The notes: generated by a model not told the origin, from the sequence alone. A stretch of DNA of 64,000 nt from Coenobita brevimanus (GCA_032717465.1 CM064732.1:32203638-32267637), one strand, 5' to 3'. Shown: positions 11,577 to 25,229, numbered from the stretch's first letter. Numbers and translations: made by a program.

Positions 11577-11923
11577 ATTGAACAATTCTACGATGACTGT
11601 CTGAAGTTCGTCAGTAAAGGGAAAAGAGTTCAGGAGACGAAAACTCTTTGACTAGGTACCGTACATCAAATTTAGAGGTGCTGTATTTAATGTGTAGCCG
11701 CTCACATCATAGTCCCCTTACAAGCATATACAAGCATAATTATGACAGGCATACTACTGTCAATTATTTTGAATGTCTGCTCTTGATGGATTCGAAAACT
11801 GACATAGCACCCCAGAGGTGGATTCGAACACAGTAGCCAATGGGCCACTGTGGCTTAATTATTGTTGGTAATGTCAGTGGGAAAAGGGGGAACCTCAAGA
11901 AATATAAGTTTTTATATTGGTAT
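11180..11923. other. No gene recognised; short (GA)n at about 11548-11570
   Basis: Only A-tracts and a short GA repeat are visible. Small frames are not supported by any recognisable motif. Confidence 0.5.
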
Positions 11924-12690
11924 TTAACCCTTCTGGTGCCAGGAACGACGATCATCGATTTTTCGTGATTACTTAAAGTCGCTGGGAAGGCCAATGAAAA
12001 ACTGGCGGTCACATGCTTCACCCCGATTGTGACGTAGATCCCTTCCAACCTATCAGAACTAATTGCTGGATAGGCAGTTGGGAGGATCCCGGCCTATACC
12101 CAGACGGTGGGGGGTGAACCCCCCACCTCCCTCTCACTGTGTCCCTCTACTCCACTGTCTTCTTGCTACCCTACCTCATTTGCTTCTCACTGCCACCACC
12201 ACCCTCCCACAACCTCCCCATCCATCCTCCATCACTCTGCCGTGGATCCCCCCCTCCTAGTCATCTGGTGGAGGGTTATTTCCCACTACCCTCCCTCCTA
12301 GTCCCTGTACTCCCTATGGGTTTCTCCTTTGTGCCTTGTGGTGTCCATCTCCCACAACGACATCCCCGTACCACTCTACCATACCAGATCTTGGAAAAGC
12401 GTGGGACATTGGCACGAACAGTAACTGGCTGTGCAGGTTTGTACCTGACCAACTTGTTGCATCGGATGCAATCAAAAGGCACCACCTTGAAAGTATCCCT
12501 CTCAGCACTGAGAAATCACGACAAAGATGATACCATGCACAGAGACAGTGTCATGTATGCAGTAACTCAAAGGGAAAGCAACGAGAAAGGAAATCCACCT
12601 TGTACCGGTGTCATGAGTGCGGTGTTCCCTTGTGCCTAAAAGATTGTTTTGTTGAATACCACTCGCTCCAGGCCTATTGAAAAGGAGCTA
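11924..12690 (+). pseudogene. piggyBac-like transposase remnant (C-terminal zinc region) behind a TTAA end
   Basis: In one plus-strand frame, about 12470-12680 encodes RHHLESIPLSTEK followed by a cysteine pattern CHVC, CHEC, CLKDC and ending FVEYHS. This is the layout of the C-terminal RING/zinc-like region of piggyBac transposases (from memory of the PGBD family), where a P..P..R.C..C motif precedes C..C and C....C pairs. A stop interrupts the region near 12527. About 550 bp upstream, TTAA at 11924-11927 is followed by CCCTTCTGGTGCC, which resembles the ends of the TTAA elements elsewhere in the window. The catalytic domain is absent, so at most this is an internally deleted relic. I could not find a matching right end. 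Confidence 0.55.
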
Positions 12691-14316
12691 CATGCAACTG
12701 TAGTCAAAACAGTGGTAAGAACTGCATGTGATAAGCATAGAAAAGTAATAACTAAAGTGTAAGTGTCCAGTTATCAAAGTATACAACTATAGTGCCCTAA
12801 GTTTATAATCATATGCGCCCAAGACACCCTGTGAGATTCCGCATTGTCGCCTATCCTGAAAAAACATCCACCATCTCATCAATCACCAGGGCAGGCACTG
12901 TTACCCCTAACACCATTACCCCGAATCTCTAAAGGGACAGCAAAGGCAGGAGGTGTGAATGACCCAGTTTATACCTCCGTGGAAACTACATAACGATTGC
13001 TGTTTACAGATAATAAACTTTGTATATGTGTAATCGTCTTTTTTTTCTCTCCACCAACATAATTATTTTGCATGCTTTAGCTTGAAAAAAAAAAAAAAAA
13101 AAAAAATCTTGAAAATTTGACAACTTATACATTTGACAGGTCTGAGGAGAGGGGAGGGGGGAAGGAGTGAGGGGAGAGGGGTGGAGGGGTTTGGAGTGAG
13201 TGAGGAAGTTCGAGTGAATGAGGAATGAGGGGGAAATGGAGTGGAACCGCAAAGAAAACGAGAGTTGCGACGTATTTTCTTCAAAGTCACAGCTGCGAAG
13301 GGTAACTTTTTTCAGCTTTGATGGGCCACAGCTCAGTAACTAATAGGTCTTGAATGTTCTGGTTTTCAGCATAAGGTGTGTAAATTCAAGCCCTAAAACT
13401 TAGGCATAAAACTTTTTACTTCTGTAAGAGATGAAAAAATGGCCATGAATTGCATTGTGTGAGGGATCTATATCAAAACATTGCATACCAGAGGTGATAA
13501 CAATAAATTATTGTACTGCATGCTTTGGGAGAAAATAAATATATTCTAATTACTGATGTATTATGGGTCTTTCATGAAACTGTTAAAATTAATACAAGAA
13601 AGTGTTTTCTTTTCCAGCAACTCAGTAATGCATGCAGAAAGACAATTATAAAATGCCAAAAATCAAGGTATTTTACTGGAAAGATAGCTTTAAAACCTGC
13701 GCTACGGTAGAAATGACGACTCACACACGTTGAAAATCTGGAGGGAGAACAAATATAACTCTTCCCCAAAAATCATTACTCATCAAATGATAATTAATCA
13801 TATCACTGGTAAAGGAAAACAAAATTCATTTTGTTAATTGTTAATAATGCAGATAGGTTTGCTGAATATATGATGATGCTATAAACAGGTGAACTGTAAA
13901 AAGTGTTTAGCGTCAGTTAGGATATTTGAGTTTTCAAATCATATTTTGCTTTCCGTATTTCATCATGCCAGGGCAACTAACTCGTTCTCTGAAAAAAGTA
14001 AATAAATAAATAAAAACTTTCGAGAGTGGCAATAATGAAATATGTAAGGCTTATTACAGGAATAATGGCAACTGTTTTACGAAAAGGCATCCTCATAGAT
14101 AGATCAGTACTGACCTATTGAATCAACAATTATACAGGACACTAGGGTGTCTCAGATGGGCAACGGCCGTTCGTCCTATAAATTTCTTTTTCACTCCAGA
14201 GACTACGACCTTTTGCCTCAATGATTTTGATATTTGATTCTTGTCTAGATATAATCAGTACCTACCGTCCACTTCAAGATGACATTTCTAAGTCAGGGTT
14301 TTATAAAGTCAGAGCC

Positions 14317-14320
<4 letters not shown>
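12691..14320. other. No gene recognised; A-tract at about 13084-13106
   Basis: AT-rich with a 23 bp A-run and a G/A-rich patch at 13140-13230. I cannot assign either to an element. Confidence 0.5.

Positions 14321-14371
<51 letters not shown>
14321..14371. repeat. (CA)n microsatellite
   Basis: About 50 bp of CA dinucleotides. Confidence 0.95.
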
Positions 14372-14373
<2 letters not shown>

Positions 14374-15502
14374 ACCATCTACCCATTACAAAGAGTAAAA
14401 ATGCATCATCATTGAGGTCGTTAGGCAGTATCGTTACATACCTACCTACCTTACCATAATAACACATCAACCATGTCATGCATACACCTCACTTACAAGG
14501 TTAACGCTATATCCGCTTACCTTCAATAACACCGTCAATTCTACTATTATAATTATATTTTCTTAATCGCTCTCTGTCTATTTGCTCATCTTGTCACCTA
14601 CTAACCTACCTCCCCACCTACCTACATACTTGCCTGGCTAGCTGTCAGACTGTCGATAAGTACGCTCACCTTTCCAATACCACCTTAAAATTTCATCTTA
14701 CCTACCCCATGTCTCATTTCCCGTCTCATTACACATCTACCGACCTACCTACCAACATACGAGACTTTTTTTTTATGTGTCCGACTCAGGGCATAGGCTT
14801 CACAGCCTGCTCATAAGGCCCAGTAGTCCTCCTACATACCATACACCTCTACATGTCACCACTTCGGCGCTAACACCCACCGTCCATATTGAATACATGC
14901 TAGGGCTGTCTCATACAGGACTGGTGTATTGGTATTAGCGGGGGTATTTTTACGACATGTCGGCGGGTCTACTGGTAGATCAGTAAAGTCTGATTTTAAG
15001 GAATTCAAATCCCTAAACTGTTCCCTGCCCCAGCCGGGATTTGAACCGACATGTTTTCTTACCTTCCAGATTATCAATTAATCTACAGTACATTGTATTT
15101 GCCAGTTAATACATACCCAATACCCCTTTATTGTGCGTGCATACTTTCTATTTGCTTACCCACCCGCCACTTACCTACCGACCTAACTACTTGCTTACCT
15201 ACTTACATACCTACTTGTCTACATTTCCATTTATCATATACCCATGTTTGGTAATATATTTTTCTCCTTAATTTTCTCATTTGAGTGTCTGTTTATACAA
15301 GAAGTGGTCAGTGTTTTTACATTTCAAACAGGTGCTATTATTTTACCTGTCTATTTACCCTTTTATCTATCCCTCTATCTATCTGTCCGTCTCTGTGCTA
15401 TATTAATCCACCCAGTTACCATATTCAATTTGTCAGGCTTGTTTTCAGCCTACAAATGCATCAACAATCAGTCAAAATATTCGTTTATTCACCCCCCACA
15501 CC

Positions 15503-15510
<8 letters not shown>
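14372..15510. other. No gene recognised; CTAC-rich low-complexity sequence
   Basis: Dispersed CCTACC/TACCTAC words dominate 14440-14760 and 15160-15240. At about 15035-15050 the minus strand reads GGTTCAAATCC, a good pol III B-box, but no convincing A-box or tRNA fold accompanies it. Confidence 0.45.

Positions 15511-15545
<35 letters not shown>
15511..15545. repeat. (TC)n microsatellite
   Basis: About 35 bp of CT dinucleotides. Confidence 0.95.
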
Positions 15546-15546
<1 letters not shown>

Positions 15547-15711
15547 ATATGGCTGGGCTGTAATAAATAGAAGGAAAATTTGTATGGCAGAGCCGATGCA
15601 CAGTTTGCTGTTATGGGCATGGAGTGATAGATCGATTGACAGATGGACAGGCAGATTGACGAACAGGTAAGATGATCAACAACTAAAAATGATTGGATAT
15701 TGTACATTATG

Positions 15712-15714
<3 letters not shown>

Positions 15715-15762
<48 letters not shown>
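15715..15762. repeat. (GA)n microsatellite
   Basis: About 48 bp of AG dinucleotides. Confidence 0.95.
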
Positions 15763-17201
<1,439 letters not shown>

Positions 17202-17206
17202 TAAAT

Positions 17207-17224
17207 TTGGCGACCTCTTATCAG
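17207..17224 (+). promoter_or_regulatory. Primer-binding site region
   Basis: TGGCGACCTCTTATCAGG lies five bases after the 5' LTR. A TGG start pairing with a tRNA CCA end is the standard position and form. I do not assign the tRNA. Confidence 0.55.
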
Positions 17225-17304
17225 GATATTCAGGATATTATCATAAGGATATTGCTCGATATTTTGTGACTGTTACTTATTCATGATGTCTACTATTACT
17301 ACAC

Positions 17305-19269
17305 TTGATGAAGCCAAAGATTTTTTTGTCAAATGTGCAAACAGTGTGTGATGTAGAAAACAGAACAAAGAATGAACTTAAGCTTGTTGCTCAACAATTG
17401 GGAATTGCTGTTCGCTCTCATCATTCTAAAGATCAAATTGTTGACATGATTAATGAAAGCTTGTTTAATGTAACTCCTCGAAATGAGCAAACGCAGATTG
17501 AATTAGCTAAGTTACAGCTAGCCCTGCAGGAGTCTTGTGCTAAGGAGGCTGAATTTCAGGCCCGTTCTAAAGAGGCTGAGGCACAAGTTGAACTTGCTAG
17601 GATTCAGGCAGACCATGAGTATCGCATGAAACAAGGTGGAACTGGATCATCTAGCTCTGATGATTTTGATGTGGCTAAAAATGTTAAACTTGTCCCTCCT
17701 TTTAATGAATCTGATTTAACAAAGTATTTTCAGTTGTTTGAGAGGGTAGCTACAGGTTTTAATTGGTCCAAAAATTATTGGCCAGTACTCCTTCAAACTG
17801 TTCTCACCGGTAAAGCTCAAGTAACTTATGCATCTTTGCCTCAGGATCAATCTGATAATTATGATGTAGTTAAGAGCTTGATTCTTAAGGCCTATGAGCT
17901 TGTTCCTGAAGCTTATAGAGTAAAATTTAGGACAACTTACAAGCAAGATAAGCAATCCCATGTTGAATATGCAAAAATCAAAGAAGATCTGTTAGAGCAG
18001 TGGTTAAATTCTAAGAATGTGGATTCTGATTTTGACAAATTTAAGCAGATGATTTTGCTGGAGGACTTCAAAAGGTGTATTAGTAAAGATGTAAGCCTAT
18101 ATCTTGATGAGAAAAGAATAGATAATTTGTCTGATGCTGCAGTTTTAGCTGATGAGTATGTTCTCACTCACAAGAGATATTCTAGAGAAAAAGGGAAAGC
18201 TGAGAGTAAGTACGTTGCCTCTACTCAGAGTACAGGTAACAGGAAAGAGAATAAGGATGATGCTTCTCAGGAAGTAAATACCAGCTTCACCTCTAGATTT
18301 CAGAAAAGTAAATGTACTTATTGTAGTAAGCTTGGTCATACTACGGAGAGATGTTTCAGGAGACAGCGTGATGTGAACAAAAAGGAGTCTTTAAATATTC
18401 ATTCAATTGGTCTAGTGTCCACCCTTGAGAGTTCCCAGAATTCTTTAACTGAGTTAACTGAACCTGCTTTGAGGGGTAACTTAAATTCTCATGATGGAGC
18501 TCCTCTTTTGAGCAGTAACGTGGGTGACACTCTCAAGAGTTCATGTGCTAATTTCCTGTCTGATGGTTTTGTCAGTCCTCTGGACAGTAATGACAGGAAA
18601 TCAGTTAAAATATATCGTGATACAGGTGCTTGCCAATCCCTTATGCTGACCAGTGTTCTAGGCTCTAATGTTAATTCCTCTGATGAAACTGTAATCTTAC
18701 AAGGTGTAGGGAATAATTACTTCTCTGTCCCTCTGTGCAGAGTGAATTTAGAGTCTGGTTTTGTTAATGGTTCCGTTATGGTTGGGTTGGTTGAGACACT
18801 CCCAATGTCAGGTGTAACTTTCTTACTTGGAAATGATATTGGTGGAAGTCAAGTGTGTCCAGCTCCTCAGCTGTCTAGTGAGCCAGTGGCTGCGACCCAG
18901 GATTGTGATGTCACTGATGTGTTCCCTGCATGTGCTGTCACTAGGGCTAAGTCTAAAGTTACTGGTGATTTAGAGGATAATGATGATGATGATGTTATCC
19001 TAGCTGACACTTTTCTTGCTAATTTGGACCACTCACCAGATGAGGCAGTACCCCGTAGTGTTGATAATTTGTCTCGTCAAGAGTTGGTTGAGTTGCAGGT
19101 TGCTGACCCTGAGTTGAAAGGTCTAGCTAACTCTGCTTACAGTGAAGAAGAGTCAGCCGGTGCTTCTACTTGTTATTATATAAAGTCAGGAGTACTTATG
19201 AGGAAGTGGAGACCCCCAACAGCATCAGCCACTGTGAATACATCAAATTGTCATCCCTCGTGTTTGTAG
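17305..19269 (+). CDS. Gag and protease of the Gmr1-like LTR element
   Basis: A 654-codon frame. Residues about 70-115 are charged and likely coiled coil. Residues about 125-250 (from LVPPFNESD) form a SCAN/gypsy-like capsid region. A CCHC zinc knuckle (CTYCSKLGHTTERC) sits at about 337-350, followed by a retropepsin active site DTGA at about 439. The last 80 residues (SRQELVELQ, GVLMRKWRP) are the linker normally found just before the integrase zinc domain. The true start may be upstream: ATG at 17283/17286 opens another frame that appears to merge near a GTGTGTG run at 17343, suggesting a small indel. The frame ends within an approximately 35 bp overlap with the pol frame. Confidence 0.88.
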   Translation: MMKPKIFLSNVQTVCDVENRTKNELKLVAQQLGIAVRSHHSKDQIVDMINESLFNVTPRNEQTQIELAKLQLALQESCAKEAEFQARSKEAEAQVELARIQADHEYRMKQGGTGSSSSDDFDVAKNVKLVPPFNESDLTKYFQLFERVATGFNWSKNYWPVLLQTVLTGKAQVTYASLPQDQSDNYDVVKSLILKAYELVPEAYRVKFRTTYKQDKQSHVEYAKIKEDLLEQWLNSKNVDSDFDKFKQMILLEDFKRCISKDVSLYLDEKRIDNLSDAAVLADEYVLTHKRYSREKGKAESKYVASTQSTGNRKENKDDASQEVNTSFTSRFQKSKCTYCSKLGHTTERCFRRQRDVNKKESLNIHSIGLVSTLESSQNSLTELTEPALRGNLNSHDGAPLLSSNVGDTLKSSCANFLSDGFVSPLDSNDRKSVKIYRDTGACQSLMLTSVLGSNVNSSDETVILQGVGNNYFSVPLCRVNLESGFVNGSVMVGLVETLPMSGVTFLLGNDIGGSQVCPAPQLSSEPVAATQDCDVTDVFPACAVTRAKSKVTGDLEDNDDDDVILADTFLANLDHSPDEAVPRSVDNLSRQELVELQVADPELKGLANSAYSEEESAGASTCYYIKSGVLMRKWRPPTASATVNTSNCHPSCL

Positions 19270-21832
19270 GCAGGATATCATTCGAGTGGCTCATGATTCC
19301 AGTTTGGCAGGACACCTTGGAGTGAGGAAGACTGTGGCACGCATTTTCAAACACTTCTACTGGCCAGGTATCTTCAGGGATGTTTCCTGGTATTGTAAGT
19401 CTTGTCACACCTGTCAAGTTGTGGGGAAGTGTAATCAGACCGAAAAGGTTGCACCTCTAGTTCCCATTCCTCCTTTTGAGGTGCCTTTCACCTGTGTGTT
19501 GGTGGATATTGTGGGCCCTCTTCCTAAGACTTCTTCAGGATTTTCTTATGTGTTGACCCTGATTGATATGGCTACTCGTTATCCTGAAGCCATTCCACTT
19601 AGAAATATCTCAGCAAAGAACGTGGTTAAGGAAATGCTAGGGTTCTTCACAAAGTTTGGTCTGCCCAAGGAGGTACAGTCAGACCGGGGAAGTAATTTCA
19701 TGTCAAATGTTTTCAAGCAGTCTCTGAAAGAGTTGGGCATCACCCAGATCACGTCTTCAGGTTACCATCCCCAGACCCAAGGAGCGTTGGAGAGATATCA
19801 TCAAACACTCAAATCGATGCTCAAGAAATACTGTTTGGAACATCAGAAAGACTGGGACAAAGGTCTTCCATTTGTTGTATTTGCCGCAAGAGAATCTCCA
19901 AATGAATCACTGGGCTTCTCACCTTTTGAACTACTGTTTGGCCATGAAGTGAGAGGACCCCTTAAGTTACTCAAGGAATGCTGGCTGTCGGAGGAAGATG
20001 ACGTCAACCTGCTGGAGTATGTGATGAAGTTCAAAGAACAGCTGTCCACTGCTTTACAGCTGGCGAGAGAGAATTTAGGAGCTGCTCAGGAGAAGATGAA
20101 GACTTGGTATGATAAGAAGTCCAGGTTACGCCACTTTCAGCCAGGAGATCAGGTTTTGATTCTGCTACCAGTTCATGGGCAACCTCTTCAAGCCAAGTTT
20201 AGTGGTCCTTATTTCGTGGAGAAGAAACTCAGTGATGTCAACTATGTCATCGCCACACCAGATCGTAGAAAGAACAAGCAACTTTGTCACATCAACATGC
20301 TAAAGTTATATCACAGGCGGGACGAAAATAATCCAGTCTGCACTGTAGCTGTTCCACCCGAGTCTGCAAGTGAAGCTCTCCCATGCAGCATGAGCCTGAG
20401 TGATAGTTTGGGGAAGAATCCTGATATCATGAATGATCTCCAGACTAAGCTTTCTCATCTACCTCCCGAGGAAAGGCAGGAGTTTTCGGCATTACTGCAG
20501 GAGTACCCGCAAGTGTTCCGTGCCACTCCAGGAAGAACTACTGTGTTGATGCATGATGTCGAGGTTGGAGACGCAAAGCCAATTAAACTGCCTCCTTACC
20601 GTGTGAACCCAGTGAAAGTTCCTCTCATCCAGAAGGAGCTTGGCTACCTGTTGGACCACAAGATGATTGAGCCCTGTCAGAGCGAGTGGAGTTCTCCTGT
20701 CACTCTAGTCCCTAAGCCAGGTGGGTCACAGAGGCTTTGCATCGACTACAGACATGTTAATCAGATAACCAAAATAGACACTTACCCTCTCCCTCGTGTG
20801 GAAGATTGCATAGACAAGATCGGAAAGGCTAGGTACATAAGTAAGTTTGATTTGTTAAAGGGATACTGGCAAGTACCTATGACTGAACCTGCTAGGGAGA
20901 TCTCATGTTTTGTAACACTAGGAAAGGCTTTTGCATGTTCGGTAATGCCATATGGTATGAAGAATGCACCAGGCACATTTCAGAAGCTCATGAATGTTGT
21001 AACAGAGGGTTTGGCAGGGTGTGTTGTTTATATTGATGATGTATTAATCTTCAGTGACAACTGGAAAGATCATCTATGCCATGTCAGTAAATTTCTTGAC
21101 CGTTTAGTTCAGGCTAATCTTGTAGCTAATTTATCAAAGTGTGAGTTTGGTCAAGCTAAAGTTCAGTACCTTGGGTATGTAATTGGTGATGGACATGTTG
21201 CACCACCAGGAGCTAAGGTTCAGGTTATAAGTGATCTTCCCAGTCCTAAAAGTAGGAAAGAGCTACAAAGATTTTTGGGAATGGTAGGTTATTACAGGAG
21301 ATTTGTTCTTAACTTTTCTATTCTTGTATCACCACTTACAGACCTACTGAAAAAGGGAGTTAAATTTGTCTGGACCGATAACTGTGAATCCTCTTTCAAC
21401 AAACTTAAAGCTATTCTATTAAGTCAGCCAGTGCTCGCTACTCCAAATTTTGCTAAGCCTTTTAAGATGGCAGTTGATGCAAGTGATACAGGAGCTGGGG
21501 CTGTTTTGCTGCAAGAGGATGATCAGGGTATTGAACATCCTGTATCTTATTACAGTAAGAAGTTCACTCCACCTCAAAAGAACTACTCCACTATTGAGAA
21601 AGAGCTTTTGGCCTTGATTTTGGGTTTACAGCAGTTTTCATTTTATTTGTGTTCTGGTTTTGACCCCATAGTCATTTATACCGATCACAACCCACTGAAA
21701 TTCCTTAGTAAGTTTAAAGATAAAAATCAGAGATTGACAAGATGGAGTCTACTTCTTCAGGAGTATTCATTAGACATACAACATGTCAAGGGGAAAGAAA
21801 ATGTTATTGCAGATTGCTTATTTAGACTTTAG
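19232..21832 (+). CDS. Integrase, reverse transcriptase and RNase H (Pol) of the Gmr1-like element
   Basis: The pol frame opens after a stop near 19231; recognisable homology begins at IVIPRVCRQD (about 19245), so it overlaps the end of Gag in the +1 frame. Numbering from 19286: the HHCC zinc domain ends at WYCKSCHTC. The integrase core has D at about 74 (VDIVG), D at 133 (SDRGSNF) and E at 169 (QTQGALE), giving D-D(35)E. After a basic linker (about 270-390) comes RT, with CIDYRHVN, FDLLKGYWQ and the YIDD active site at about 582, then RNase H with VDASDTGAG at about 731 and YTDHNPL. All catalytic residues seen are intact. Whether the frame change is programmed or a one-base mutation cannot be told from one copy; relatives usually read through here. 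Confidence 0.9.
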
Positions 21833-21884
21833 ACAGATTGTTTTAGAGTAATAAGAAATTTCCTTTGTAAATTTCTTTTTCTTT

Positions 21885-21893
21885 GTGGGGAGG
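21885..21893 (+). promoter_or_regulatory. Polypurine tract
   Basis: GTGGGGAGG directly precedes the TG of the 3' LTR, the expected position for plus-strand priming. Confidence 0.75.
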
Positions 21894-22678
21894 TGTTACA
21901 TAGCCTATGATTTCATCATCCTTTGTGTAATTTTAACGCACAGTATGCTGCATGTTTGATCACGAGCGTGTTCTGCCTCAGTTCCCCCTTCTACCGTTAT
22001 AGTAGAGTAAGTCGTTCTCTCTGTTATTCAGAGCGGGATTGTCAACTCTTTGTCCCCATGGCTTCATTTGCGCGTCCTTCTTACAAGTTGTATCAAGCTC
22101 TGCTGGCCCCTATATAATGAGCTCAGTCTCTGCATCATTGCCACTTAGATCTGCTCCTCATTTTGTTCACATCTCTGTCCTCCCTGTACAGATATTATTA
22201 TTGTGAGTGCTCAAGAAATCTCCAAACATCTAGCAGCTGTGTGTAATTTGAGTATAACTGTTGTATTTTTTCTTGTACTGTGTAGCATAAGGTTAATTCT
22301 TAGGCCTAGTGAGGTTTTTTATTAATGTTGGGTTTTATGTCAGTCATTTTTGATAATAGTTTGTATCTGTAATAATTTATCTTGCATTAACTGAGCATTA
22401 CCTGGTGTATTTTCATTTTATCAAGGCTGACTTAGATAAATTTACTCTCGCTAATTTCGTGTTAACAGAGGCTATTGCAGTTAACCATATATTTAACCTG
22501 TTTATTTGCCATTACATTATCCTTATGAGTCCTGAATGTTTTGTTGTTAGTTTGAGCATTAAACTTTAACTTGTAATTTTACCTAACTCTTTTGTTTTGA
22601 ACCTCGAACTTTACGGGACAGTAGTGACTCTTAGTATTCTCACTTAAAGTGTATGTTATCTTTCTCTGTTCCGTAACA
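21894..22678 (+). repeat. 3' LTR (785 bp)
   Basis: Partner of the 5' LTR. Differences noted by eye include one-base changes in C and T runs and a handful of substitutions (for example AAAAGAGAC versus ACAGAGGC). Confidence 0.93.

Positions 22679-22682
<4 letters not shown>

Positions 22683-22730
<48 letters not shown>
22683..22730. repeat. (TA)n array
   Basis: Continuation of the array into which the LTR element inserted, and also adjacent to the 3' end of the RTE-like fragment that follows. Confidence 0.95.
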
Positions 22731-22732
<2 letters not shown>

Positions 22733-22734
22733 CC

Positions 22735-24103
22735 AGATGCCCCAAACCCAGAAAGGGTTGCCATTAACAAATCGCCTCCAAGTGGCCTTGTCCCCCGCCA
22801 TTTCACTGTCCCACTCCCATCTCATATACCTCTCCACTCCATCCCTCCATCCCATCCTTGGCCTCCCCCTTCCTCTCCCCCCCCCCTCAATCTTACTCAC
22901 ATATACTTTCCTCTTCAGACTCTATCTTCTCCACATGGTCAAATCACTCAGTGTGTTTCTCCTAATGCTTCCTGTCACATCCACATCCTCACCACAATGC
23001 TCCTTCACTTCCTCATTTGTCATTCTGTCTCTCCATGTGCCTCCACATGCTCCTCTCAAATTACTCAGTTCCACTGCTGTCACTCTTGACTTCTCTCCCT
23101 CCAACAAGGTTCAAGCTTCACTTTCATACGTTAGAGTTGGTATCACAATATTGTCATGCAGTAACTTTTTCACTTCCATGGTCGCTTCCCTGTTTCGTTA
23201 TCACTGCTTTCAAAGAACCAGCAACCTTTCTTCCTTGTTGTACCCTTTCAAGCACTTAACCCTTTAAACTTCCATTCATACTCATCACACTACCCAAGGA
23301 CTTAACCCGCCGCATGCTAGCTATTTTTAGCCCTATGGGTCGCCCCAGTGCCGGCCATTTTTCGACCATTTTTTGCAGGGCTAAAATGATAGATTTTGAT
23401 GTGGAAACAACAAATTTCGCCATTAAAATGCTTACCGAAGCTCGGAAATGGGTTTTATTGAGTCCTGCATACTTGTATACAGGTATAGCCACTCTCTCAC
23501 TCTCACCACGTATGTGAGAGAAAGCCGTTTTCTATGTAAGGTATACTCAGGTATTAATGCTGGGAAGGTATAGCAATGTTCAGTACACTTTTCTGATTAC
23601 ATATTACTTCAACATCTATCACAGTCTGTGTGTCTTTCTCACTGTGAATGCATTATCTTACACTTACTTGAAGTTAGATACAACCTGACTTCATTATGTG
23701 CCGTCCTGGCACTTACAAGAAGGTACAGTATTTACAGCTTGACTTCACTATGTAGTCCTTACATTACAAGAAAATATTTACAACTTACACTTACGTGAAA
23801 ATATTTGCAAAATGCCTTCACTATGTATAGCACTGGGTGAGGCACACAGGCAGAGTGAGGCAGAGCGAGTGTGAGGGGGGGGAGCGAGTGAGTGTATGGC
23901 CTTGACAGCCTAGGGGATGGTAGAGGAACAGTTACCATACTTGCCTGCCAATTTCTACCTGCGAATCTTGAAAAATGCGGTTACAGTAAACTTTTTTATT
24001 TCAAACCATTTTAAAACGGCACTGGCACAAGGCGGGTTAAACACACACACGTTTTCCATTTCCTCCTCATCCAGATTCATTGTACATTCAGTGATATCAT
24101 TTC
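22735..24103 (-). mobile_element. RTE-like LINE fragment, family II, split by a TTAA element
   Basis: On the minus strand, 22735-23305 and 24037-24103 align consecutively with the 3' third of the element at 49046-52217 (C-terminal coding block and tail). The alignment breaks exactly at a TTAA site and resumes after the inserted 23306-24036 segment. The copy is truncated near 24103 and full of stops. The 3' tail runs into a TA array, as in other copies. Confidence 0.85.
23306..24036. mobile_element. piggyBac-type MITE (731 bp) with TTAA target duplication
   Basis: TTAA at 23302-23305 and at 24037-24040 flank the segment, and the paralogous RTE-like copy at 49046-52217 has an uninterrupted sequence with a single TTAA at the corresponding site. 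Ends are CCCGCCGCATGC and, on the other strand, CCCGCCTTGTGCC. There is no transposase. The empty-site comparison makes the boundaries exact. Confidence 0.88.
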
Positions 24104-25229
24104 TCATATATATATATAGATATATATATATATATATATACGGGGTTTCTGATGGAAGGAGCAGCAAATGCAATCCCGCCACATTTGAAGTGACTGCCAT
24201 TTGATATCGTCACCAAAGGGTAGGGAAAGACTCCCACCACCCAAGGCAAACATACCTTAGTCTTCTCTGACTTACCCAGGTGCCAAACGATGTTTTCTGA
24301 AACTTCTTGTCCGATTCTATTCCCATCTTATGCGGACTCTTTACCTCATCCACCCCTGCTTAGCCTCTGCCCAAGTATACTAGGAAAGGGCTCAGTGATA
24401 GTGCCAGAGGGCCTGCCTTAGATGCCACTGTGTGTAGTTTATTTAGTAGTGGAGTAGTTATAACACTGAGAGCGAAGCCAAAGTCAGGGTCGTGTCTGTC
24501 TGCTTCAAGCGCCAAAGGTTACACATCTTCATGTCCTTACTCATCAACTCGGCCACCTGCAGACCTGAGGATAAATTCATTCACATGGTGAGTTATAGGG
24601 TCTTTAATTTGTTTCCCTAACTGCTATACTTTCCTAGATATAAAGGTTTGAAAAATGGCTATTATGGGAAATATTGCCATAGGAAGAGGGCAGCTGTGCC
24701 AAAAACATTCCCGGTTTTTAAGGTTAAACAAATGAAAGCTTGAAAGTTAAGTCTCCCGACCCCTCATTTTGTTCTGTTGGACACGTGATAAAGAATGACA
24801 ATTTTTTACCAAATACAAATTTATTCAGGGTCACACAGTGGGGCTTAAGTTTCAGCATTTCCTAAATTTCTGATGAGATTTCAATATAACTTCTGAAACA
24901 TGCATTTTTTTCGTACTGAATGTGACGCATGCAAAATTGTGAAGGAGCTCTTAACTTTTGCTGTGGCAAATTTTGGTCTGCTTCTGACCTAAAGGAAGTG
25001 CAGAGGATGCCATCAACTAATAGGGTTTTCACTTTCTGGCCACAAGGGGGGAGAGGGGTGGGGAATGCCTGCCAGGCCTAACTCTGCAACTACTTTAGAT
25101 AATATAGGATAATTGGTTTCCTTTCTAAAACTCTCTTTGGGTACTTTCATGCCTTTGTATGGCTCATTCTACCAAAACTCAATTCATATACCAAATAGTA
25201 ATTATTGAATATATAAATCGGCTCGGTTC
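24104..25229. other. Short (TA)n at 24106-24140, otherwise no gene recognised
   Basis: No long frame and no match to other parts of the window that I can see. Confidence 0.5.

Noticed and set aside
15035..15050. B-box-like GGTTCAAATCC on the minus strand
   Set aside because: No A-box at the right distance, no tRNA cloverleaf and no second copy in the window.
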